Origin: Enterococcus aquimarinus
GTDB lineage: Bacteria > Bacillota > Bacilli > Lactobacillales > Enterococcaceae
Assembly (NCBI RefSeq): GCF_001885765.1
Contig: NZ_JXKD01000003.1
Location: 124,001-188,000, forward strand
Direction: 5' to 3'
DNA: 64,000 bases
Made by a program: the position numbers and the translations under genes. The number at the start of each line of letters is the position of its first letter. Within the stretch, counting starts at the first letter, position 1. The notes below the pieces were generated by a model. It worked only from the letters and a program-made list of their open reading frames with translations, was not told the origin of the DNA and did not search any database. Shown here piece after piece: positions 28,610 to 35,434 of the stretch.

Positions 28610-29536
28610 ATGAGTCACGTTGTTATTCAATTACCCAAAAATCAGCTGGCCACCGTCCAAGCTTACTATCATAAAAATCAAATAAACAAATCAGTGCCCT
28701 ACACCCAGTTTATTGCTAAAAAGAATGGGACAACGATTACCGCCTATACTTCCGGCAAAATTTTATTTCAAGGAGGTCAAGCCGAACAAGAAGCCCAACG
28801 TTGGCAAAACTTGGCTATCACTCCTGAAGAAAAAAAAGTAAAAGCGGCTACGATTCTACCAAAAAACATCGCGGAGAAAAGTTTTATTGGCAGTGATGAA
28901 GTCGGTAACGGGAGCTACTTTGGTCCGTTAATCGTTTGTGCGGTGTATGCTGCAAAAGAACACTTACCTAAGCTAAAACAGCTAGGGGTAAAAGATTCAA
29001 AAATGCTAACCGATCATGATATTACGGCTTTAGCACCCAAAATTAAAGAGATTGTGCCCTTTAAACTCTTGGAAGTGACACCTCAAAAATACAATGCCAT
29101 CCAGCCAAAATATAATGCGGTCCATATGAAAGTCGCACTGCATAATCAAGCGATTCAACTACTGCTCGAGCAGATCCAACCCGAGCAACCCGAAGGAATC
29201 TTAATTGATCAATTTACACCAGAAAACAATTATCGCAAATATTTAAAAGGTGAGAAGAACCCCATTACTGAGAACCTTTATTTCATCACAAAAGGGGAAC
29301 AATATCATTTAGCTGTAGCCGCCGCGTCTATTTTATGTCGCGCAAAATTTTTAGAAAGTTTAAGAGTCGGTTCGTCCGAATTAGGCATCGTGTTACCTTC
29401 TGGCGCCGGGACACGTTCAGATCAAGTGGCAGCCACTATTTTAAAACGTGGGGGCCTTCCCTTACTCGAGCAATACGCGAAACTCCACTTTGCCAATACT
29501 CAAAAAGCGCTGAAGTTAGCGAGGATGAGCGAATGA
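28610..29536 (+). CDS. rnhC: Ribonuclease HIII
   Basis: A 308-residue nuclease. The N-terminal TBP-like substrate-binding domain (about 1-90) is followed by the RNase H2/H3 catalytic core starting with FIGSDEVGNGSYFGP, which holds the first catalytic Asp-Glu pair of RNase HIII, with later acidic residues in GVKDSK and LIDQF. It removes RNA from RNA-DNA hybrids. AGAGG precedes the ATG at 28610. It is divergent from zapA and overlaps the next gene by four bases (ATGA). Confidence 0.94.
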   Translation: MSHVVIQLPKNQLATVQAYYHKNQINKSVPYTQFIAKKNGTTITAYTSGKILFQGGQAEQEAQRWQNLAITPEEKKVKAATILPKNIAEKSFIGSDEVGNGSYFGPLIVCAVYAAKEHLPKLKQLGVKDSKMLTDHDITALAPKIKEIVPFKLLEVTPQKYNAIQPKYNAVHMKVALHNQAIQLLLEQIQPEQPEGILIDQFTPENNYRKYLKGEKNPITENLYFITKGEQYHLAVAAASILCRAKFLESLRVGSSELGIVLPSGAGTRSDQVAATILKRGGLPLLEQYAKLHFANTQKALKLARMSE

Positions 29537-30642
29537 AAAAGATAGCCATTATTGGGGGTGGCATCGTTGGTTTGACACTCGCAAATTATTTAGATACAAC
29601 ACAATTTGCCATCACTCTTTATGACGATGAAATCGGGCAAGCCACTCGTGCCAGTGCCGGTATCATTTCTCCTTGGGTTTCGAAGCGTCGAAATAAAAAA
29701 TGGTATCAACTAGCAAAAGACGGTGCTGCTTTCTTCCCAAAATTAGTCAGCGATTTTCAGTTAGATGAGTCCATTTATACACGATGTGGAACGCTCATTT
29801 TACGCCAAGAAACGCAATTAGAAGCTCTTTACGATTTTGCCCAAACACGAAAAGAAGAAGCCCCTGAGATGGGCAACATTACCTTACTTTCAAAAGAAGA
29901 AACGAGCCTCGAACTCCCACTCTTAAAAGAGACGCCAGCTTTAAAAATAAGTGGTGGTGGACGACTAGATGGGAAAGCTTATTTGGCGCGCTTGCAGCAA
30001 TTGGCGATTGATAAAGGCTTGTCCATCGTAAAAGAGCGGGCAACTTTAACTAAAAAAGGAAGCGATTGGGTCGTTACGACAGCTACACATAGCGATACAT
30101 TTGATTTAGCAATCATTACCGCTGGCCCATCCTTAAAACCAATCTTGGGGCCTCTTGGTTATCACGTTGATATTCGTCCCCAAAAAGGACAACTTTTGGA
30201 ATTTCAAACACCTTTTCTTGAAAGTGAGCAGTGGCCTGTTGTCATGCTCGATGGTGAAGCTGACTTGATTCCTTTTCAACAAGGAAAAATTTTAATTGGT
30301 GCGACACATGAAAACGAGGCCTTGTGGGACCTCAGGCCTACAAAAGAAGCCTTTGAACAATTGTGGCACCACAGTCAGTCCTTTTTAAAAAAAACGGAGG
30401 AATTCCTCACTTCTCCCTATCAATACCGCATTGGAACAAGAGCTTATACTTCTGACTTTGCACCCTTTTTCGGGTCACCTTCGGAAGATGATACGCTCTT
30501 TGTCGCTAGTGGGTTAGGTTCTTCTGGTTTAACCGTTGGACCTTTCATTGGTTACCTACTGGCTCAACGTTTAAATACGAATGCTTGGTCCGTCGAGGCT
30601 TATCAAAAACCAATTAGCAATTATCTGAAAAAAGTAGAATAA
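29533..30642 (+). CDS. FAD-dependent oxidoreductase (DAO family, glycine oxidase / D-amino acid dehydrogenase-like)
   Basis: A 369-residue flavoprotein of the DAO fold. The N-terminal dinucleotide motif IIGGGIVGLTLANYL binds FAD, and a C-terminal GLGSSGLTVGPFIG segment is the second FAD contact. Members oxidise amines or D-amino acids, or act as ThiO glycine oxidase; no thiamine genes lie nearby, so the substrate is open. The open frame extends far upstream inside rnhC, but the ATG at 29533 is the first with a sensible N-terminus, and it overlaps the rnhC stop as ATGA. Confidence 0.82.
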   Translation: MKKIAIIGGGIVGLTLANYLDTTQFAITLYDDEIGQATRASAGIISPWVSKRRNKKWYQLAKDGAAFFPKLVSDFQLDESIYTRCGTLILRQETQLEALYDFAQTRKEEAPEMGNITLLSKEETSLELPLLKETPALKISGGGRLDGKAYLARLQQLAIDKGLSIVKERATLTKKGSDWVVTTATHSDTFDLAIITAGPSLKPILGPLGYHVDIRPQKGQLLEFQTPFLESEQWPVVMLDGEADLIPFQQGKILIGATHENEALWDLRPTKEAFEQLWHHSQSFLKKTEEFLTSPYQYRIGTRAYTSDFAPFFGSPSEDDTLFVASGLGSSGLTVGPFIGYLLAQRLNTNAWSVEAYQKPISNYLKKVE

Positions 30643-30644
30643 GC

Positions 30645-30689
30645 AAAAAGAAGCTGCCTCCATTATTTTAGCGAGGCAGTTTCTTTTTT
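30645..30689. terminator. Bidirectional terminator behind the FAD oxidoreductase
   Basis: AAAAAGAAGCTGCCTC pairs with GAGGCAGTTTCTTTTT with one G-U pair. It serves the converging genes on both sides. Confidence 0.85.
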
Positions 30690-30696
30690 AGGTAAT

Positions 30697-31140
30697 TTAA
30701 TAGATATCATCAATTGGAAAGTCGATTTCTTCTTCCTCATCATCTTCCCCTTCCGCCTCATGGTACTCAATACTATAGGCGACTTCTTCTGAAAGAGGGG
30801 CGAAATCGTTTAATTGTGTTAACCCATTTTTTTCTAAAAAATCCAAGGTAAATAAATCTGGCGGAAACATTTCAAGCACTTCAACCTTGCAATACTGCGA
30901 TTGTTGGTTAAGGTAACTGTTGTCGTAGTATTTCCTTTCGATTGCAGGCAAGATTGCTTGATTGATTGCCGTGACTCGTAGTTGATACATCAGTGCATCA
31001 AATGGGGCTTTCAGATAGACATAGATTTCATCGTCCGCCGTGACATTTTCTTGCATTGGCAAAGAAAATATCGGCAGCTGACGCAATGCTTTTACTAAAT
31101 CAATTTTTTCGACTTCACAAACCATGAACCATTTAGACAT
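30697..31140 (-). CDS. Conserved hypothetical protein with acidic tail
   Basis: A 147-residue soluble protein I do not recognise with certainty. It starts MSKWFMVCEVEKI and contains DEIYVYLKAPFDALMYQL followed by an alternating beta pattern, which faintly recalls EVE/PUA-like modified-nucleotide-binding folds. This is only an impression. The last 20 residues are dominated by Glu and Asp (EGEDDEEEEIDFPIDD). The ATG at 31140 has a GGGTGTC stretch upstream; the upstream 30-codon extension has no ribosome site. It is a single gene between two terminators. Confidence 0.55.
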   Translation of the reverse strand: MSKWFMVCEVEKIDLVKALRQLPIFSLPMQENVTADDEIYVYLKAPFDALMYQLRVTAINQAILPAIERKYYDNSYLNQQSQYCKVEVLEMFPPDLFTLDFLEKNGLTQLNDFAPLSEEVAYSIEYHEAEGEDDEEEEIDFPIDDIY

Positions 31141-31260
31141 CGACCAGACACCCTTTCTCGTCTCTTGTGCTTTCATCCATTTTACCACACAACTCGCAAC
31201 CGAGAAAACGTTAACACTAATCCTACACAATCAAAATCGTCATTCATGTCAAGAGGACAA

Positions 31261-31304
31261 AAAAAGTGTTAGGCAAAATATCCATGCCTGACACTCTTTT
31301 TTTT
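31261..31304. terminator. Terminator of metQ
   Basis: AGTGTTAGGC pairs with GCCTGACACT (one mismatch), with A-run and T-run flanks usable on both strands. It lies 13 bases behind the metQ stop. Confidence 0.85.
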
Positions 31305-31316
31305 CAGTCATTCATT

Positions 31317-32159
31317 TTAGAATAATGGAACGACTGCTCCTTTGTAAGTATCGTTGATAAAATCACGAACTTTATCTGTTTTTAACACTTCGATTAAAGC
31401 TTTCACTTTATCAGCCTCGACATCTTCTTTGCGTACGACTAAGACGTTCCCATAAATTTCGGCTGCTTCTGAATCGATTGCTTCTGATGCTAAAGCGTCA
31501 TTTTGGACGTCAAAACCTGCTTCTAACGCATAGTTCGCATTGACAACGGCAAAGTCAACGTCTTGAACGGAACGGGCTACTTGTTCTGCTGCTAATTCTA
31601 CAATTTCAAGATCTTTTTCATTTTTTGTAATATCACTCACAGTTGCAGTAATGCCTGAGCCCTCTTTTAATTCAATCAAGCCGTTTGCTTCAAGTAAAAG
31701 CAATGCCCGACCACCATTCGTGGCATCGTTTGGAATTGAAATTTGCGCACCCTCTTTAATGTCTGCTAAATCTTTCGTTTTACCTGCATAAATCCCTAGT
31801 GGCTCAAAATGAATTTTAGCAACAGGCGTAATTTCTGAACCTGTTTCTTCTTTATAACTATCTAAATAAGGTGTATGTTGGAAGAAATTCGCATCGACAT
31901 CCCCTGCATCTAACGCTGGATTATATAGTGGATAGTCATCTAAAATGGTAACCTCTAGCTCGAAACCTTTTTCTTTTAAGTCCTCTTTCACTTGCTCTAA
32001 TATTTCTGCGTGTGGTGTAGATGTCGCTGCAATATTAATGACTTCTAATCCTTCAGCACTTGAGCCCTCTGCATCCGTCGCTTCATTGCCACAAGCGGCT
32101 AAACCAACAAGTGCTGCACCAAGTAAACCAAATTGAATGACTTTATTCCATTTTTTCAT
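31317..32159 (-). CDS. metQ: MetQ/NlpA family methionine-binding lipoprotein
   Basis: A 280-residue ABC-transporter substrate-binding lipoprotein. The signal peptide has a Lys-rich start, a hydrophobic stretch and the lipobox LVGLAAC, so Cys would be lipidated and the protein anchored outside the membrane. The mature part matches the NlpA/MetQ family, with PLYNPALDAGDVDANFFQH and the DFAVVNANYALEAG segment near the binding site. The ATG at 32159 is best spaced from AAAGGGGA; an ATG two codons earlier is also possible. No metN or metI lies beside it, so the transporter core must be elsewhere. The Met T-box upstream supports methionine as the substrate. Confidence 0.92.
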   Translation of the reverse strand: MKKWNKVIQFGLLGAALVGLAACGNEATDAEGSSAEGLEVINIAATSTPHAEILEQVKEDLKEKGFELEVTILDDYPLYNPALDAGDVDANFFQHTPYLDSYKEETGSEITPVAKIHFEPLGIYAGKTKDLADIKEGAQISIPNDATNGGRALLLLEANGLIELKEGSGITATVSDITKNEKDLEIVELAAEQVARSVQDVDFAVVNANYALEAGFDVQNDALASEAIDSEAAEIYGNVLVVRKEDVEADKVKALIEVLKTDKVRDFINDTYKGAVVPLF

Positions 32160-32210
32160 ATCCATTTTCCCCTTTTTTTTCGAATTTTTCTTAAATATCA
32201 TTCCGATAAA

Positions 32211-32490
32211 ACAAAAAAAGTCCTTTTACGAGTTTAGAGACTCGTAAAAGGACGAATGATCGCGGTACCACCTTTTTTTGGAAGTTCACACTTCCCTTTA
32301 CCCTACATGCTTAACTTAGCAAATAAGTGTTCAAGATAACGATTGAACCTTTCGAAACCGCCTACTTATCGACGATTTATCCTTCAAGACCATCTTCATT
32401 CTTTCTTGTATCGTTCTTTTCACCAACCAGAACGTCTCTACAACACGCGAAAAAATTACTCTTCTTTGCAACGGATGAATATTTAAGTTA
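32211..32490 (-). promoter_or_regulatory. T-box riboswitch, methionine-type, controlling metQ
   Basis: The transcribed minus strand contains the T-box core AGGTGGTACCGCG (core at complement 32261-32273). The terminator stem follows: GTCCTTTTACGAG pairs perfectly with CTCGTAAAAGGAC, then seven U. Upstream, the Stem I features (AGAGA bulge, GGTTGGTG distal part, GAA...ATG specifier area) are in the expected order. ATG at complement 32397-32399 is the best specifier, meaning uncharged tRNA-Met is sensed. Terminator-antiterminator switching follows from knowledge of the family; the specifier is an inference from position. Confidence 0.9.
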
Positions 32491-32495
32491 TCTGT

Positions 32496-32524
32496 ACTTT
32501 ACATGAGAACTTTCTCATTGTCAA
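32496..32524 (-). promoter_or_regulatory. Promoter of the T-box/metQ transcript
   Basis: On the minus strand TTGACA, 17 bases, then TAAAGT. The -35 is perfect and the spacing ideal. It lies just ahead of the first T-box element. Confidence 0.8.
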
Positions 32525-32664
32525 TAAATAAAATCAAATTTAATCTGACCGGAGCAAAAGTTTATCTAAATCGGAACGAACTTCTCGACGAAAAGCGTTA
32601 AATCAGCTACTTAAATAAAGGAACGTTCACTACATAAAAACAGTACACTCTTCTATTTTCTTCA

Positions 32665-32889
32665 TCAATCTCTGGTTAGCACAACATCAATTGAAAATTC
32701 GTCATACCGATGAACAGAAATAGAATACTCAAAGGCTGCCCCTGTATCGAGATAACCAATTTGTTCAGCAACCGCTACAGGATCGCCCTCTTCCAAGTTT
32801 AGATAGCCAGCCTCAAAAGTGATCACAAGAATCAAAAGAAAAAACAGTTGAAAACTTCGTAAAACACCTAAATATTCAGTAGATGGCAT
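32665..32889 (-). CDS. Small hypothetical protein, possibly a gene remnant
   Basis: An open frame of 74 codons with one hydrophobic segment (FQLFFLLILVITF) near the N-terminus and a polar C-terminal half. No ribosome-binding site precedes the ATG, and the sequence is not one I recognise. TGGCATTC occurs twice just upstream of its start (direct repeat, about 32884-32903). It lies in the otherwise gene-free stretch between the T-box promoter and the DUF1292 terminator and may be a decayed gene. Confidence 0.25.
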   Translation of the reverse strand: MPSTEYLGVLRSFQLFFLLILVITFEAGYLNLEEGDPVAVAEQIGYLDTGAAFEYSISVHRYDEFSIDVVLTRD

Positions 32890-32914
32890 TCAAAATGGCA
32901 TTCAGTTTAGAAAA

Positions 32915-32951
32915 TAAAAAAGCTGAACCCAATGATATCAAAGGTTCAGCT
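32915..32951 (-). terminator. Terminator of the ireB-ruvX-DUF1292 operon
   Basis: AGCTGAACC pairs perfectly with GGTTCAGCT around a 13-base loop, followed by a U-run on the minus-strand transcript. Confidence 0.8.
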
Positions 32952-32962
32952 CACTATTAAGT

Positions 32963-33262
32963 CTATTCTTCTTCTTCGGTCATGAACGTGTTGAAGACTT
33001 CTTCAATCATATCCCATTCTTTGTCTGTTTCGATTTGTTCTAAACTACCTTCTGTGCCGTCTTCGTTTTCAACGAAAGCGTAGGCTTGTAGTTCTACTTC
33101 TTCATCTTCTGGAATACCAGCTGGGTATAATAGGACATAGTTACGTCCGAATTCTTCTTGGCCATCTACGGTTAAAAGAATTTCGTATAACGTTTCGTTT
33201 CCATCTTCGTCAACTAATGTAATATGTTCGTGTCCTTCGTGATCATGTGTATGTTCTGTCAT
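32963..33262 (-). CDS. DUF1292 family protein (YrzB-like)
   Basis: A 99-residue acidic protein that starts with a His-rich segment ([10 protein letters not shown]) and then the DUF1292 pattern [15 protein letters not shown]. It is always found next to ruvX and ireB in Firmicutes, as here, but its function is unknown. The His-rich start could bind a divalent metal, which is speculation. AGAGGAC lies before the ATG at 33262; the ten-codon upstream extension is rejected. It is the last gene of the operon. Confidence 0.85.
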   Translation of the reverse strand: MTEHTHDHEGHEHITLVDEDGNETLYEILLTVDGQEEFGRNYVLLYPAGIPEDEEVELQAYAFVENEDGTEGSLEQIETDKEWDMIEEVFNTFMTEEEE

Positions 33263-33297
33263 TTCTTTGTCCTCTTTTCTTTTATTTAGCATTCATT

Positions 33298-33729
33298 TTA
33301 GATGAATTTGTTACCAGAAGCATCTAAATAATTTTGTAAAATCATTACTGCTGCGACTTTATCAATCACTTTTTTGCGTTTAGCGCGGGAAACGTTCCCT
33401 TGTTCAACAAGCATGCGTTCTGCTTGGACAGTCGTTAATCGCTCATCTTGATACACAACATTAATGTGGTAAAGTTCCTCTAATTTCTTCCCGTAATCAA
33501 GGGACGCTTGTGCCCGAGGACCAATCGAATTGTTCATATTTTTTGGCAAGCCAATACAAACGGTTGTGACTTCGTACTCATCAATCAATTGCTTCACGCG
33601 CTTATAGCCAAATTGACCTGCAGCTTCATTGATTTTAATGATTTCAATCCCTTGTGCCGTCCACCCCATCGGATCACTAATCGCAACGCCAACGGTTTTA
33701 GAGCCTACATCTAAGCCCATAATTCTCAT
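33298..33729 (-). CDS. ruvX: Putative pre-16S rRNA nuclease / Holliday junction resolvase RuvX (YqgF)
   Basis: A 143-residue RNase H-fold nuclease. The first catalytic Asp is in [12 protein letters not shown], later motifs are VCIGLPKNM and YQDERLTT, and [13 protein letters not shown] ends the fold. YqgF is now best known for trimming pre-16S rRNA; the resolvase name is older. It overlaps ireB by four bases, so translation is coupled. Confidence 0.93.
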   Translation of the reverse strand: MRIMGLDVGSKTVGVAISDPMGWTAQGIEIIKINEAAGQFGYKRVKQLIDEYEVTTVCIGLPKNMNNSIGPRAQASLDYGKKLEELYHINVVYQDERLTTVQAERMLVEQGNVSRAKRKKVIDKVAAVMILQNYLDASGNKFI

Positions 33730-33995
33730 GTTAAATGAACCCCATGGTCTTTTAAGTAATAACGAATTAAGACTTCTAAAATTTCGTCACGCTCATGACG
33801 GCGAATTAAATTGCGAGCTTCACGATAACGGGGAATATACGCTGGATCGCCAGAAAGTAAATAACCGACGATTTGATTAATTGGATTATAGCCTTTTTCT
33901 TCCAATGCGCGATAAACAATCGCTAATGTCTCACTTACTTCTTTTTTGCGACTATCATCAAAGTCAAAACGAACTGTTTCATCGGTAAATCCCAT
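33726..33995 (-). CDS. ireB: IreB family regulatory phosphoprotein
   Basis: An 89-residue protein matching IreB (formerly DUF965/YrzL). The N-terminus [10 protein letters not shown] carries Thr4 and Thr7. In E. faecalis the homologue is phosphorylated on such Thr residues by the PASTA kinase IreK and lowers cephalosporin resistance. The remainder, [18 protein letters not shown], is highly conserved. The kinase is not in the window. alaS, a frequent upstream neighbour in Firmicutes, is absent. AAAGAGGTG precedes the ATG. It overlaps ruvX. Confidence 0.93.
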   Translation of the reverse strand: MGFTDETVRFDFDDSRKKEVSETLAIVYRALEEKGYNPINQIVGYLLSGDPAYIPRYREARNLIRRHERDEILEVLIRYYLKDHGVHLT

Positions 33996-34150
33996 AAAGC
34001 AACACCTCTTTCTCCAAATAAACTCGTTCTTCTTCTATCTATTGTACTAAACCTTTAGGAAAACTACAAACATAATTAATTGATTTTCATAATCAGTATA
34101 ACAACTGTTTGTGAGGAAAATGTGAATTTTTTTGATAAAAAACATTTCAA

Positions 34151-34187
34151 TTGACAAACTTGTCTTTCCTGAGTAATGTTCAGGAAA
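34151..34187 (+). promoter_or_regulatory. Promoter with inverted repeat across the -10 box
   Basis: TTGACA at 34151-34156, 17 bases, then TAATGT at 34174-34179. The perfect 8-bp inverted repeat TTTCCTGA-N7-TCAGGAAA (34165-34187) encloses the -10. Transcription would start near its right edge, so it is more likely a protein-binding site than an RNA hairpin. Confidence 0.65.
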
Positions 34188-34200
34188 AGGAGTGTTTTTT

Positions 34201-34548
34201 ATGAAGAATCTATCCCTTGCGGATACACTGGCCATCATTGAGGAGGGTTCGTTGGTGTTACTCTATCTTTCCATGCCGAACTGTTCCGTTTGTCACGCGG
34301 TTCAACCTCGTATCAAGCAGATGTTTGAAGACACTGACTTACCCATGTTGGCGCTTGATGCTTTTGAAGTGCCCGAAGTAGCAGGAACGTTTCAAGTGAT
34401 GACAGCCCCGGCGATTCTTGTTTTTTATCAAGGAAAAGAAGTTCATCGCCAAGCGCGCTTTATTGATTTTGATCGTCTTCAAATGATTATTCAAAATTAC
34501 CAAGCGATTACGGAACCGACTAATTATACCGATCTCTTTACAAATTAA
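34201..34548 (+). CDS. Thioredoxin-like protein
   Basis: A 115-residue protein of the thioredoxin fold. The active-site segment is MPNCSVCHA, a CxxC motif (CSVC) different from the CGPC of trxA, and TAPAILVF supplies the cis-Pro. It probably acts as a specialised cytosolic disulfide reductase; the partner is unknown. AAAAGGAG precedes the ATG at 34201. It has its own promoter with a repeat at the -10 and shares a terminator with rex on the other strand. Its place next to the redox repressor gene is suggestive but not proof of linkage. Confidence 0.78.
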   Translation: MKNLSLADTLAIIEEGSLVLLYLSMPNCSVCHAVQPRIKQMFEDTDLPMLALDAFEVPEVAGTFQVMTAPAILVFYQGKEVHRQARFIDFDRLQMIIQNYQAITEPTNYTDLFTN

Positions 34549-34590
34549 AAAACTTCCATGCTTTGAAAACAAAAGCATCGGAAGTTTTTT
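34547..34590. terminator. Bidirectional terminator between the thioredoxin-like gene and rex
   Basis: AAAAAACTTCC(A)TGCTTTGAAA pairs with TTTCA/AAGCA(TCG)GAAGTTTTTT over more than 15 positions. It sits immediately behind both stop codons. Confidence 0.85.
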
Positions 34591-34594
34591 CGTT

Positions 34595-35239
34595 TTATTC
34601 GGATGGCGCGATTCCACCAGAGTGTAGAAAATAAATGAGTGTTTGAAGTTCTGTTGTCAGATCGACGTTTTGAACAAGCACGTCAGTTGGTGCGGTGATA
34701 CGCGCTGGGGTGAAGTTCAAAATCCCTTTAATCCCTGATGTCACTAAATCATTCACAACATCTTGGGAATGTTCAGCTGGAACCGTTAAAATCGCAATGT
34801 CGATTTGTTGAATGCCAATTTGTTCTTTCATATCACTCATCGGATAAACAGGAATGCCATCGACAATCCGTCCCACGATTTCAGGATTCACATCAAATGC
34901 GGCACTGACACGTATACTATTGCTTTGATGAAATTTATATTTCAATAAGGCACTCCCTAAGTTCCCCACTCCAATTAAAGCAACGTTTGTCATTTGATCA
35001 TCATTTAACGTTTTAGAGAAAAAGAGCATTAAATCATTCACATCATACCCATAACCGCGTTTGCCTAGTTCACCAAAGTATGAAAAATCACGGCGGATTG
35101 TGGCACTGTCGACTTGGACTGCTTCACTTAATTCGGTTGAAGACACTTTCTTCTTACCCGCATCATTTAAGATACGTAAATAACGATAATACAAAGGCAG
35201 ACGTTTCGCTGTTGCCTTTGGAATTTGATTTTCTTTCAA
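34595..35239 (-). CDS. rex: Redox-sensing transcriptional repressor Rex
   Basis: A 214-residue repressor that senses the NADH/NAD+ ratio. The N-terminal winged helix (about residues 1-75, [23 protein letters not shown]) is followed by a Rossmann domain with [10 protein letters not shown]. It normally controls fermentative and NADH-recycling genes. The start codon is TTG at 35239, supported by a GGAGG eight bases ahead and by the conserved start [19 protein letters not shown]. The gene is divergent from the ABC-F gene, the same pairing as ydiH-ydiF in B. subtilis. Confidence 0.94.
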   Translation of the reverse strand: MKENQIPKATAKRLPLYYRYLRILNDAGKKKVSSTELSEAVQVDSATIRRDFSYFGELGKRGYGYDVNDLMLFFSKTLNDDQMTNVALIGVGNLGSALLKYKFHQSNSIRVSAAFDVNPEIVGRIVDGIPVYPMSDMKEQIGIQQIDIAILTVPAEHSQDVVNDLVTSGIKGILNFTPARITAPTDVLVQNVDLTTELQTLIYFLHSGGIAPSE

Positions 35240-35255
35240 TTAAAAGACCTCCATT

Positions 35256-35276
35256 TGTGAAAAGTTCACTATTTCA
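35256..35276. promoter_or_regulatory. Candidate Rex-type operator ahead of rex
   Basis: TTGTGAAAAGTTCACTA contains the half-sites TTGTGA and TTCAC of a Rex box, but with five instead of six bases between the TGTGA and TCAC cores and an imperfect right half. Autoregulation would fit the position, some 20 bases before the TTG start. This is a weak match. Confidence 0.3.
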
Positions 35277-35434
35277 ACTACCATCATATCAAATTTGTCT
35301 GTCAAAAGGCAATTGCCATGCTCAAAATTTGTGATTTTTTTCAAATTTTTTTTTCACAGTCGCGACACATGAAAATATATGATAAACTAGCTTAAAATCA
35401 CATGATTGATGGAAATGGAAACGAGGGTTATTTT

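Noticed and set aside
29335-29532. Upstream extension of the FAD oxidoreductase frame by 66 codons
   Set aside because: It lies within rnhC in another frame; the ATG at 29533 overlapping the rnhC stop gives the proper FAD-binding N-terminus.
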